Made by a program: the position numbers and the translations under genes
DNA from: Actinomycetes bacterium
Lineage (GTDB): Bacteria > Actinomycetota > Acidimicrobiia > Acidimicrobiales > Microtrichaceae
Reading direction: 5' to 3'
Assembly: GCA_024222295.1 (NCBI GenBank)
Contig: JAAEPF010000032.1
Location: 1-64,000, forward strand
Length of the DNA stretch: 64,000 bases
Notes under the pieces: generated by a model
Databases searched by the model: none
The model's input: the letters and a program-made list of their open reading frames with translations, nothing else
What the model was told of the DNA's origin: nothing
In this document: positions 42,322-50,709 of the stretch, one piece after another
Numbering within the stretch: position 1 is the stretch's first letter
How the letters are laid out: every line of letters starts with the position of its first letter

Positions 42322-42492
42322 CAGCCGCCCCCGCTGCCGTCGTCTGTGTCAGTCGCCGAACCGAAACTACCTCACTGGCAAGCTAGTCGCGCGGTCCACC
42401 ACCCGGCAAGGAAACCATCGCCGGCATGAGCGCCCGCTCGGACCGACGGCCGCGGCTGCTGTCGCCATCGGCGTCGGTGGGCTCCTGTGGCG

Positions 42493-43839
42493 CTAGTGCT
42501 CGGTCGTCTCGGGCTGCTCGAAGAGGTGCGCGTTGTGCAGGAAGCCGTGAACGCTGAACGGCCGGGTCGCCTCGTCGTGGTGCGGGGGAAACACCAGCCA
42601 GGCTGCACCTGCACCGACAAGGCACATGAGACCCGAGATGGTGAACGCAAGCGGGAAGTCCCCGGCGTCTCCGAACCAACCGCCGAGGATCGGGAACAGG
42701 ATCCCTCCCGCGCCATAGGACAGGAACACCCACGGGTAGTTGTCGCCCACCACCTCGTTTCCGAACTCGTCGGCGGTCAGGGCCGGGAACAGAGCGAAGT
42801 TCCCACCGAAGTTGAACCCGATCAGCGCTGCAGCCGCGTAGAGCGTGTACTCGTTGCCGGCCATGGTCGTGAACGCGAGGAGAAACAGCCCTTGGGTCGC
42901 GGCCATCACGACCACCGAGCGTCGGCGACCGATGCGGTCACTCAACGTGCCCCACACGAGCCGACCGACACCGTTGGCGATGCTGAAGAACACCGCCATG
43001 GCCGTGCCTGCGATCGCACTGGCCTCCGATTCGGATACGCCACCGTCCACCAGCGCCTCGATCGGGTAGAGCTTCATCAGGCCGATCGCCATCAGGCCCG
43101 CCCCGGCGCTCACCATGAACGTGAGTGAGATCAGGTGGAACTGCGGGGTGCGCAACATCTCGCGCGGAGTGAAGGGCTCGCCCCCGACCCCGGCCGCCTC
43201 TGCAGGCGCGAACCCCGCGGGTTGCCACCCCTTGGGCGGCATCCTCATCGTCAGGCTGCCCACAGCCACGATGACGGCGAAGGCCACCCCATAGAGGCGG
43301 AACGTGCCGTCCAGCCCGACCCGGCCGATCAGGTCACCCCACGAACCGGCGAGCTTGATCCAGGCCAGCGCTCCGAAGCCGAATCCTGCCACGGCGACGC
43401 CGGTGATCATGCCCTTGTGGTCCGGGAACCACCGCATCCCGACCGCGATCGGCACAACGTAGCCCAGGCCGATTCCGGCGCCGGCGATCAGTCCGATGCC
43501 GATGAGCACTGCTGCGAACTGAGTGCCGCCACCGATGCTGGCCACCAGGTACCCGATACCCAGGGTGACACCCCCACCGAGGGCCAGCCGCCGCGGGCCC
43601 CACGAATTGAGCTTGCGGCCGGCGAAGACCATCACCAGGGCGAAGGTGGCCAGGCTCACCGAGAACACGACCTGGGTCTGTACCTTCGACCATCCCGCGT
43701 CACGCAGGTCAGGGGTGAACACCGACCACGAATAGATGGCACCAAGGCACAGCTGGATGAGAACCGCTCCGACTGCGACCAGCCACCTGCTGGACCCGAC
43801 TCCGGCGCCCGTGTCTTCTACACCCGCGCTGCTGCTCAT
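42493..43839 (-). CDS. OFA-family major facilitator transporter
   Basis: The 448-residue protein has twelve transmembrane segments and the oxalate/formate antiporter family marks: VAVGAVLIQLCLGAIYSWSVFTPDL in TM1, GAGIGLGYVVPIAVGMRWFPDHKGMITGVAVAGFGFGAL across TM4-5, and IANGVGRLVWGTLSDRIGRRRSVV between TM8 and TM9. Family members exchange small carboxylates. The substrate here is not predictable, as no oxalate or formate enzymes adjoin. ATG at 43839 follows a GGGGA motif. Confidence 0.85.
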   Translation of the reverse strand: MSSSAGVEDTGAGVGSSRWLVAVGAVLIQLCLGAIYSWSVFTPDLRDAGWSKVQTQVVFSVSLATFALVMVFAGRKLNSWGPRRLALGGGVTLGIGYLVASIGGGTQFAAVLIGIGLIAGAGIGLGYVVPIAVGMRWFPDHKGMITGVAVAGFGFGALAWIKLAGSWGDLIGRVGLDGTFRLYGVAFAVIVAVGSLTMRMPPKGWQPAGFAPAEAAGVGGEPFTPREMLRTPQFHLISLTFMVSAGAGLMAIGLMKLYPIEALVDGGVSESEASAIAGTAMAVFFSIANGVGRLVWGTLSDRIGRRRSVVVMAATQGLFLLAFTTMAGNEYTLYAAAALIGFNFGGNFALFPALTADEFGNEVVGDNYPWVFLSYGAGGILFPILGGWFGDAGDFPLAFTISGLMCLVGAGAAWLVFPPHHDEATRPFSVHGFLHNAHLFEQPETTEH

Positions 43840-43905
43840 CAAGTCCCCGTTCCGTCCAGACGTTCTGCACGCAACGATATGCCGGGTCGCGGCCGTTGAG
43901 CGCGG

Positions 43906-44862
43906 TCAGCCGCGCCGACGCGCCACCTCATAGGTCGCGATGGCGCCGGCGGATGCCACGTTGAGCGACGCCAGGCGACCGTGCAGCGGGATGGACGCGA
44001 TCAGGTCACAGCGTTCGCGGACCAGACGCGACAGCCCACTGCCCTCGGCGCCCAGCACGAGGCACACCCCGTCCGCGCCGACCTCGAGATCGTGTATCGA
44101 CGTGTCTCCTCCGGCATCGAGGCCGACCACCCAGACCCCGGCGGCCTTCATCTCCTCGATTGCAGAGGGCAACCCGCCGACCAGCGCCATGGGCAGGTAC
44201 TCGACCGCACCGGCCGCCGCCTTGGTGACCGTGGGAGTCACCCGTGCCGCACGGTGCCTCGGGATGACCACACCGGACACACCGGCGCACTCCGCGATGC
44301 GCAGCAGCGCGCCGAGGTTGCCGGGATCGGTCACCCCATCGAGCGCCAGCAGGAATGGCCGGTCCGATCCCGCATCACACAAGTGCGCCAGTTCCTCACC
44401 CGGTATCTGCTCCGCCATGGCCACGACGCCCTGCGGGGCGTCGGTGCGCGACATCTGGTCCAGCTTCGAGCGGCTCACGGTCTTCACCGGCACGCGCAGC
44501 TCGCCGGCCAGCCCCACGATGTCCTGCACCACATCGGCGCGTTCGACCTCGCTGCCCAGGTAGACCTCGCGCGCCCGCCTGCGGCCGGCCAGCAACAACT
44601 CCCGTACGGCCTGGCGGCCCTCCACCTGCGTGCCGTCCAGACCCTTGGGGCGCTGGCCACCGCTGCCCTTGCCAGCACCACTGCCCTTCCCAGTACCACT
44701 GCCCTTCCCAGCATTGCTGCGCTTGCCACCATCGCGGCTGTCAGGCCTCGACCCACGCTTCGGCCCCTTGCCGGGCGAGCCAGCCCTACGCTTCGGCGGC
44801 CGCTTGGGGCCGCGACCCGGGCGGGCACCCTTGGCGCCAGCGCGCTTGTCGCGCCCGCTCAC
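43906..44862 (-). CDS. rlmB: SpoU-family rRNA 2'-O-methyltransferase (RlmB type)
   Basis: The 318-residue protein has a very basic N-terminal extension of about 75 residues including GKGSG repeats. The substrate-binding domain is VEGRQAVRELLLAGRRRAREVYLG and the SPOUT catalytic domain follows: LALDGVTDPGNLGALLRIAECAGVSGVVIPRHRAARVTPTVTKAAAGAVEYLP, GAEGSGLSRLVRERCD and IPLHGRLASLNVASAGAIATYE. RlmB methylates G2251 of 23S rRNA. Its GTG start overlaps the ispF stop (GTGA). In relatives cysS often lies between ispF and this gene; it is absent here. Confidence 0.9.
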   Translation of the reverse strand: MSGRDKRAGAKGARPGRGPKRPPKRRAGSPGKGPKRGSRPDSRDGGKRSNAGKGSGTGKGSGAGKGSGGQRPKGLDGTQVEGRQAVRELLLAGRRRAREVYLGSEVERADVVQDIVGLAGELRVPVKTVSRSKLDQMSRTDAPQGVVAMAEQIPGEELAHLCDAGSDRPFLLALDGVTDPGNLGALLRIAECAGVSGVVIPRHRAARVTPTVTKAAAGAVEYLPMALVGGLPSAIEEMKAAGVWVVGLDAGGDTSIHDLEVGADGVCLVLGAEGSGLSRLVRERCDLIASIPLHGRLASLNVASAGAIATYEVARRRG

Positions 44863-45344
44863 CGTGATTCCCCGTCTGTCAGCAGCGCCGACGCGAAACA
44901 GGCGATGCCCTCGCCGCGACCGAGGCCCCCTATGCCTTCTGCCCGGCGTCCCTTCACGGTCACCGGCGCGCCAACCACGCCCGAGAGGCGCTGCTGCATC
45001 TCGTCTCGACGCGTCGCGAGCTTCGGACGCTCGGCCACCACCGAGCAGTCGACATTTGCGATGGCCCAGCCCGCAGCGCGCACCTGCACCACCACTTCGG
45101 TGAGCAACTCGATGCTGTCGGCGCCGGCAAAGCGTTCGTCGGTGTCCGGGAAGTGCGACCCGAGGTCGCCCAGCCCCGCGGCACCGAGCAACGCCTCGGC
45201 CACGCAGTGGGCCACGACGTCGGCATCGGAGTGGCCGACCAGTCCGGGACCATCCGGGAACGCCACCCCACCCAGCACCAGAGCGCGCGTCTCGTCGTCG
45301 GAGAACGCATGGATGTCGAATCCGTTGCCGATGCGCACCTTCAC
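44859..45344 (-). CDS. ispF: 2-C-methyl-D-erythritol 2,4-cyclodiphosphate synthase
   Basis: The 161-residue enzyme forms the cyclodiphosphate in the MEP isoprenoid pathway. It has the metal site in GNGFDIHAFS (D-x-H) and LVGHSDADVVAHCVAEALLGAAGLGDLGSHFPDTDERFAGADS. The C-terminal KGRRAEGIGGLGRGEGIACFA is a variant of the usual KATTTEGLGFTGR loop. The start is GTG at 45344, one base after the ispD stop. It overlaps rlmB at its 3' end. The gene order ispD-ispF-rlmB forms an operon. Confidence 0.95.
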   Translation of the reverse strand: MKVRIGNGFDIHAFSDDETRALVLGGVAFPDGPGLVGHSDADVVAHCVAEALLGAAGLGDLGSHFPDTDERFAGADSIELLTEVVVQVRAAGWAIANVDCSVVAERPKLATRRDEMQQRLSGVVGAPVTVKGRRAEGIGGLGRGEGIACFASALLTDGESR

Positions 45345-45345
45345 C

Positions 45346-46035
45346 TCAGTTGCCTCCTCGCTCGGCTTGCAGCCCGGCCCGTTGCATCAGGGCTTGCGCG
45401 ATCACCAGGTCCTCCGGCGTGGTCACCTTGCGGTTCGCCGACTCGCCGTCAACGAACTCGACCGTACCGCCCGCCTCCGCGACCAGGGCGGCGTCGTCGG
45501 TTGCCTCGCCGCCGCCTCGCACGGCGTCCCGCAGCGTCGCTGCCACGAAACCCTGGGGTGTCTGGATTGCCACGAGGTTGTCACGGTCCACCAGAGTGCC
45601 TTCGCGGTCGCGGATCGTGTCCGCCAGCGGCACCACGGGCACAGCCCCATCGGCACCACCGTCGACCGCCGCTGTCACCCTCGTGAACAGTCCGGGGGTC
45701 GCGAGTGGTCGCGCCCCATCGTGCACCAGGATCACCTCGGCTTCGTCGGGGACGGCCTCGACGCCTGCGCGACTCGACTCCGAGCGTGTGGAGCCCCCCG
45801 ACACGACCACATCCGCTCCGGGGACCATCGCTCTGCAAGCCTCGACCTCGTCGGCCGGCACGACCACGACGACGCCATCACAGGCCTGCGCGGCCGTTGT
45901 CACCGAGTGGCCCAGCACCGTTGAGCCACCGAGCTCCGCGAACTGCTTGGGAGCGCCGAAACGACGACCTGATCCTGCGGCGACCACCACGCACCACACA
46001 CGGGCAGGTGCCCCGGATGACGCTGCGTTGTCCAT
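45346..46035 (-). CDS. ispD: 2-C-methyl-D-erythritol 4-phosphate cytidylyltransferase
   Basis: The 229-residue enzyme transfers CMP to methylerythritol phosphate. Signatures are WCVVVAAGSGRRFGAPKQFAELGGSTVLGHSV (CTP-binding loop), VVSGGSTRSESSRAGVEAV, VLVHDGARPL and IQTPQGF. The start is ATG 46035; the longer upstream frame lacks an RBS and would run toward the divergent Crp gene. Usually a CarD-type gene stands upstream in actinobacteria. Here a Crp/Fnr regulator is divergent instead. Confidence 0.93.
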   Translation of the reverse strand: MDNAASSGAPARVWCVVVAAGSGRRFGAPKQFAELGGSTVLGHSVTTAAQACDGVVVVVPADEVEACRAMVPGADVVVSGGSTRSESSRAGVEAVPDEAEVILVHDGARPLATPGLFTRVTAAVDGGADGAVPVVPLADTIRDREGTLVDRDNLVAIQTPQGFVAATLRDAVRGGGEATDDAALVAEAGGTVEFVDGESANRKVTTPEDLVIAQALMQRAGLQAERGGN

Positions 46036-46125
46036 CGCGCGAACGGTAGCCGTCCTGCGTTCGAACTCAGGTGTTGGCACCCACGAACTGCCTGCAAGCA
46101 CCGCTGCCTCCTAGAGTGGGCTGCC

Positions 46126-46794
46126 ATGGATTCAGGGGACGCTTCACATCTGCTGGGCGACGTCGAGCTCTTCGACCGTTTCGACGCCGACGACCAGCAG
46201 CGCCTGGCGGATGCAGCCGAGTTGCTTCAGCTCGTGCGCAACGACGTGGTGTTCGAAGAGGGCGCCGAGGCGGACGCTTGCTTCGTCATGGTTGAGGGCC
46301 GCGTCGCCATCGCCAACAAGAGCGTCGACGGACGCGAGTCGATGGTCGCCATCATGCAGCGAGGGGACCTGTTCGGAGAGATGGGGCTGTTCGACGAGCT
46401 CGGGCGGTCCGCCGAAGCCCGAGCCCTGGAAGACAGCGAAGTGCTACGCGTCTCCTACGAGGTGCTGCGCAACATCTGGGAAGACCACCCTGAGCTGCTC
46501 TGGTCGGTGGTCCGCCTGCTGTCGAAGCGAATCCGCTCGACCGACGAAGCGCTCGCCGACTCGTTCTTCCTCGACGTCACCGGCCGCACCGCCAAGCACC
46601 TGCTTGAGATGGCCGGCGACAACGAGTCCTTCGAGATCCCCATCACCCAGGAAGAACTGGCCGGACTCGTCGGGGCGTCTCGCGAACGCGTCAACAAGGC
46701 AATCGCCAGCTTCCTGAAGCTCGGGTGGGTCGAGACCGACGGCTCGGGCTACCGCATCCTCAAGCGCCGCGAGCTCGAGATCCGCTCCCACTGA
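46126..46794 (+). CDS. Crp/Fnr-family transcriptional regulator
   Basis: The 222-residue protein has a cyclic-nucleotide-binding domain (about 12-125; VELFDRFDADDQQRLADAAEL, VMVEGRVAIANKSVDGRESMVAIMQRGDLFGEMGLFDELGRSAEARAL). The C-terminal winged helix reads IPITQEELAGLVGASRERVNKAIASFLKLGWVETDGSGYRILKRREL. FGEMGLF with the following R-x-A resembles the phosphate cassette of cAMP-binding members. No iron-sulfur cysteines are seen, so it is Crp-like rather than Fnr-like. It is divergent from ispD. Its target set is unknown. Confidence 0.88.
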   Translation: MDSGDASHLLGDVELFDRFDADDQQRLADAAELLQLVRNDVVFEEGAEADACFVMVEGRVAIANKSVDGRESMVAIMQRGDLFGEMGLFDELGRSAEARALEDSEVLRVSYEVLRNIWEDHPELLWSVVRLLSKRIRSTDEALADSFFLDVTGRTAKHLLEMAGDNESFEIPITQEELAGLVGASRERVNKAIASFLKLGWVETDGSGYRILKRRELEIRSH

Positions 46795-46825
46795 CATCGG
46801 GCCCGGCCAGGGCGACCGGCCTCGG

Positions 46826-47497
46826 TCAGAGGCCGTCGAGGAACGCCAGGGCCTTGTCCCAGGCGTCGGCAGCGTCATCCGCGCGGTGGGTCGGGCGCGA
46901 TGGGTCGTGCACGAACCCGTGCTCGGCTCCTTCATACGCCACCACATTCACTCCGCTGGAAGCGAGCGCCTCGACCTTGTCGGCCGGGGTCCACTCGTCC
47001 GCGGTGCCCACCACCGCCATCACCTCACAGCTCCCGCGCGATGCGAGGGCGTCAAGAGGCTGGCCCTGCCCTCCACCGGCCCAGTCGGCGGGTACCTCGA
47101 TCATTCCGTAGAAGCTGACGATCCGGTCGAAGCGGCCGGTGGAGGACGCCTTGAGCGCGTACATCCCACCCATGCAGAACCCGATGAGGCCCACCTGTGC
47201 GCACCCGGTGGCGTCAGCCACCGCCACGGCATCCGCGAGCAGGGCGTCGTCACGCAGTTCCTTGAGCGCCGCCGAACGCGCCGGGAAGCCCTCGGGATCC
47301 TCGGCCCCCGGCAGCTCGGCACCACCGAAAGGATCGAAGGTGCCCACCGACCAACCGGTGCGCGCAGCCAGGTCGTGGCACATGTCCGTGAATAGGGGCC
47401 TCAGCCCCCAGATGTCGGGCACGATCACGAGCCCGCGGTCGGCACCGTCGGTACGCACCACATGTGCGGGGGTCGAAGAGGGAAGCACTGCGTCCAT
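46826..47497 (-). CDS. Dienelactone hydrolase family protein
   Basis: The 223-residue alpha/beta hydrolase has the family's cysteine nucleophile elbow VGLIGFCMGGMYALKA (about 98-113). A late acidic residue lies in VGTADEWTP and His in YEGAEHGFVHDP. Dienelactone hydrolases open lactones in chlorocatechol and related ring-cleavage routes, but most single copies act on unknown esters. It is a single gene between disA and the Crp gene. Confidence 0.8.
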   Translation of the reverse strand: MDAVLPSSTPAHVVRTDGADRGLVIVPDIWGLRPLFTDMCHDLAARTGWSVGTFDPFGGAELPGAEDPEGFPARSAALKELRDDALLADAVAVADATGCAQVGLIGFCMGGMYALKASSTGRFDRIVSFYGMIEVPADWAGGGQGQPLDALASRGSCEVMAVVGTADEWTPADKVEALASSGVNVVAYEGAEHGFVHDPSRPTHRADDAADAWDKALAFLDGL

Positions 47498-47564
47498 GGG
47501 CGTGATCCTAAGTGCTCACCGCACCGCCGCCTGCCTGCGGACGGGCTTGCCGGGGCGGTGCCGG

Positions 47565-48638
47565 TCAGGAGTAGCGGTCGAGGATCGACGACTCCGCGAT
47601 GCGCGCCAGCGCTTCTTTCACGGTGCGCGCCATGTGCTCACTGACGCCCTGGATGTCGCTCAGCTCCTCGACCGTGCTGCGCGACAGCTTCTCCAGCGTG
47701 CCGCAGTGCTCTACCAGCTTCGTGGCCGTCGCCTCGGGCAGCCGTGGAATCCGCGCGAGCATCCGGTGGCCGGCGGGCTGGATGGACGAGTCAAGGTCAT
47801 CGGTCTGGCCGGCAAGGTGCAGCGCGGCCGCGACCGCCTCCTGGTCAAGCAGGTCGTCGATGTCCATTTCCGACAGCGTCTCGATCGCTTGCTCCAGATC
47901 CCACGAGGCGTCGGGCTGGAGGTAGTCGAGCACCACGAGGCGGCGCTCGTCCTCGACACCGGCCATCAGCTCGCGCAGCTGCAGGCGGACCAGTCGACCG
48001 TCGGTGCCGAGCTCCACGAGGTACTGCTCGATCTCCTCGGAGATGCGAGCCACGAGCTCCGCTCGCTGGAGCAGGCTGACGACGTCGCGCAGCATCACCT
48101 GGTCCTCGACTTCGAGTGCAGTGAGGCTGGTCGACTCCTCGTTGAGGCGGGCCTTGTATCGCTCGAGGGTCTGCAGGGCCTGGTTGCAGCGGCTGAGGAT
48201 CGAGGGGATCGGCTCGAGCTGGTAGCGCTCGGTCTTGGTGTAGATCGTGACCACTGCCATGTCCTCGGAAACCGAGATCACCGGCACCCCGATGCTCCGG
48301 GCGACGCGCTCCGCTGTGCGGTGCCGGGTTCCGGTCTCCTCGGTCGGCACGTTGGGGTTGGGCACGAGGTGCACGTTCGCCCGGGCTATGTAACTGGAGT
48401 CGGGTGTGAGCACAATCGCACCGTCGGTTTTTGCCAACTCCGACAGTTTCTGGGGTGAGAACGCTGTGTTGACGAGGATTCCGCCCGAGGAGATGTTGAG
48501 CACCTCCGGGCCGTCTCCGAGCACGATCAGGGCACCCATCCCGGCCTTGAGGATGCGGTCCAGACCCTCGCGCAACGGCCGACCGGGCGCGACCTCACCA
48601 AGGGCTGTCATCAACTCCTTGTTCCGGCGCTCGGCCAC
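47565..48638 (-). CDS. disA: Diadenylate cyclase / DNA-integrity scanning protein
   Basis: The 357-residue protein makes cyclic di-AMP from two ATP. The DAC domain carries both active-site motifs: DGA in KTDGAIVLTPD (about 72-74) and RHR in ETGTRHRTAERVARSIG (about 105-107). A helical spine and a C-terminal helix-hairpin-helix DNA-binding domain (LPEATATKLVEHCGTLEKLSRSTVEELSDIQGVSEHMARTVKEAL) follow. It follows radA on the same strand, the usual order, and the two are likely cotranscribed. Known biology links both to recombination intermediates. Confidence 0.95.
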   Translation of the reverse strand: MAERRNKELMTALGEVAPGRPLREGLDRILKAGMGALIVLGDGPEVLNISSGGILVNTAFSPQKLSELAKTDGAIVLTPDSSYIARANVHLVPNPNVPTEETGTRHRTAERVARSIGVPVISVSEDMAVVTIYTKTERYQLEPIPSILSRCNQALQTLERYKARLNEESTSLTALEVEDQVMLRDVVSLLQRAELVARISEEIEQYLVELGTDGRLVRLQLRELMAGVEDERRLVVLDYLQPDASWDLEQAIETLSEMDIDDLLDQEAVAAALHLAGQTDDLDSSIQPAGHRMLARIPRLPEATATKLVEHCGTLEKLSRSTVEELSDIQGVSEHMARTVKEALARIAESSILDRYS

Positions 48639-48693
48639 GGCCTCATTCTAGGGGCCAGATGGGCAAACCCGTCCGGCGAACCCGCAGGACCCG

Positions 48694-50055
48694 TCAGTAG
48701 AGGTCGAGAACCGCCATCGCGGCGTCGAGCGTGGGCACCCGCATCACTTCGATGCCCGGGTGTGAAGCGGGAGCAGACTTCGGTACCACGGCGGTGGTGA
48801 ACCCGTGGCGGGCTGCCTCGGCCAGCCGCTGCTCGATACGGTTGACCCGCCGTAGTTCGCCGCCGAGCCCGACCTCTCCGCAAAGCACGAACTGCTCGGG
48901 GCATCCGCGCTTGTAGTGCGAAGACACGACAGCGGCGCAGATCCCGAGGTCGGCGCCCGGCTCGGTCACCTTCACCCCGCCCGCGACCATCGCGTAGACA
49001 TCCATGTCCATCACCTTCAGCTCCTCGTGTCGTTGGAGCACGGCCATGAGCAACTCCAACCGGCCGCCATCGAGACCTTGGACCGATCGCTTCGGATAAG
49101 CCATCTGGCGCTGGTTGACCAGCGCCTGCACCTCGACCAGCAGCGGACGCTGGCCCTCCATGGCGGGGACGACCACCGAACCCGGCAGGCCGGCGCGCCG
49201 GTCGGACAGGAACAGCGCGGAAGGGTCCGACACGGACTCCAGGCCCCCGGAGGCCATCGAGAACAGCCCGATTTCCTGGGTGGACCCGAAGCGGTGCTTC
49301 ACGGCGCGCAGCACGCGGAGCTCACCGTGGCGGTCGCCTTCGAGCTGCAACACGGTGTCGACCACGTGCTCGAGCACGCGGGGCCCTGCGAGCGCGCCCT
49401 CCTTGGTGACATGGCCCACGATCACCACTGTGACCCCCAGCGCCTTCGCCGCACCGACGATCCGATGGGCACAGTCACGAACCTGGGTGACCGAGCCAGG
49501 AGCCGACTCGGTCGACGGATCCGTCAGCGTCTGGATCGAGTCGATCACACAGAGCGCGGGAGGGTCAGCCTCGAGCGTGCCGAGAACGCGCGGGAGCGAG
49601 TTTTCCGACACCAGCATGATCCGCTCGTCGAGCGCGTCGAGCCGCGCGGCACGGGCCGCTACCTGGCTGGCCGACTCCTCGCCGGTGACGTAGAGGCACT
49701 GCGAACCCTGTGAGGCCTGCGCCGCCAGCATCTGCAGCACGAGGGTGGACTTGCCCACGCCGGGCTCACCGCCCAGCAGTGTCACGCTGCCCGGGGCCAG
49801 GCCACCACCGAGCACCCGGTCGAGCTCGCCCAGCCCGGTCGACTCGAGCGAGGCGCTGTCGCTGGCGACCTCGGTGATCGGCACCGCCGTGCCTCCGCCG
49901 AGCTCGAGTGGAGCTACCGGCGCGAGAGACGGACGGGCCGTGCTGGCCTGCTCGTCGAGGGTGTTCCAATCGCCGCACGCGTCGCAACGGCCGGACCACT
50001 TCGGATGCTCGGCGCCACACTCGCTGCACCGGTACACGGATCTCGCCTTTGCCAC
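48694..50055 (-). CDS. radA: DNA repair protein RadA
   Basis: The 453-residue protein has an N-terminal zinc finger (YRCSECGAEHPKWSGRCDACGDWN), a RecA-type ATPase with Walker A GGEPGVGKSTLVLQMLA, and a C-terminal LonC-like domain ending VMRVPTLDAAMAVL. RadA promotes branch migration and D-loop extension in recombination. The RadA-specific motif, normally KNRFG, reads KHRFG here (AVKHRFGSTQEIGLFSM). Everything else looks intact. It lies just upstream of disA. Confidence 0.95.
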   Translation of the reverse strand: MAKARSVYRCSECGAEHPKWSGRCDACGDWNTLDEQASTARPSLAPVAPLELGGGTAVPITEVASDSASLESTGLGELDRVLGGGLAPGSVTLLGGEPGVGKSTLVLQMLAAQASQGSQCLYVTGEESASQVAARAARLDALDERIMLVSENSLPRVLGTLEADPPALCVIDSIQTLTDPSTESAPGSVTQVRDCAHRIVGAAKALGVTVVIVGHVTKEGALAGPRVLEHVVDTVLQLEGDRHGELRVLRAVKHRFGSTQEIGLFSMASGGLESVSDPSALFLSDRRAGLPGSVVVPAMEGQRPLLVEVQALVNQRQMAYPKRSVQGLDGGRLELLMAVLQRHEELKVMDMDVYAMVAGGVKVTEPGADLGICAAVVSSHYKRGCPEQFVLCGEVGLGGELRRVNRIEQRLAEAARHGFTTAVVPKSAPASHPGIEVMRVPTLDAAMAVLDLY

Positions 50056-50091
50056 ATGGACGAACCTATTCGAGCGGTGTGACAGCCGGGA

Positions 50092-50676
50092 TCAGACCCG
50101 AGTCCAGGTCTGTGTCACCGTGCCCACGTCCGGATCCGTGAACGTGATCGTGAGCGTGTTGCCCTCGATTCCGTAGTCGAAGGATCCGTCGGAGACCACG
50201 TCAATGGCCGGGATGTCGATGCCGGGGATGTCGAATGAGCCATCGGAGACGGCCCCGGATACCTCCACCACGCCATCGCCTGTCACCGCCCAGGTGCCGG
50301 TGGTGTTGAGTGTGGCCGAAACCGACATAGCGCCTGCGGCACAAGTGGCGGTACCGCCCGAGGTGAACGTGCCATCGCCGTTGAACGTGAGGGTGATCGG
50401 TCCACTGCAGGTGATCCCTGCCGGCATGCCCAGGTTGGACAGGTTCGCCGCGAGCGTCTCACTGGCATCCGCTGTCCACTGGCCGACCAGCCCCTCGTCA
50501 ATGCCCGTTTCCGGTTCCGTGGTCGTGGTCGTGGTCGAGGTCGTGCTCGACGACTCATCGCCACCGGACCCTGCGTCGCTGCTCGTGTCGGTGCCCGAGC
50601 CACCCTCATCGTCCGAACCACATCCGCACAGCAACAGCACGAAGGCAGCACCTATGGCGGCAATGTTCCTCTTCAT
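50092..50676 (-). CDS. Secreted lipoprotein, META/lipocalin-like beta domain
   Basis: The 194-residue protein starts at ATG 50676 with a lipobox (FVLLLCGC) and has an acidic Ser/Thr spacer. A beta-rich domain follows, with GLVGQWTADASETLAANLSNLG, GPITLTFNGDGTFTSGGTATC and LTITFTDPDVGTVTQTWTRV. The W-x-x-x pattern and repeated strands suggest a lipocalin/META-type barrel. No named family is certain. It is divergent from the methyltransferase gene. Confidence 0.6.
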   Translation of the reverse strand: MKRNIAAIGAAFVLLLCGCGSDDEGGSGTDTSSDAGSGGDESSSTTSTTTTTTEPETGIDEGLVGQWTADASETLAANLSNLGMPAGITCSGPITLTFNGDGTFTSGGTATCAAGAMSVSATLNTTGTWAVTGDGVVEVSGAVSDGSFDIPGIDIPAIDVVSDGSFDYGIEGNTLTITFTDPDVGTVTQTWTRV

Positions 50677-50709
50677 CGCAGACTCCGGTTCCTGTGCGAT
50701 CCTGATCGC

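Noticed and set aside
42372-42492. Possible short gene between the large lipoprotein and the MFS carrier
   Set aside because: Frames here are short, lack an RBS and do not resemble proteins.
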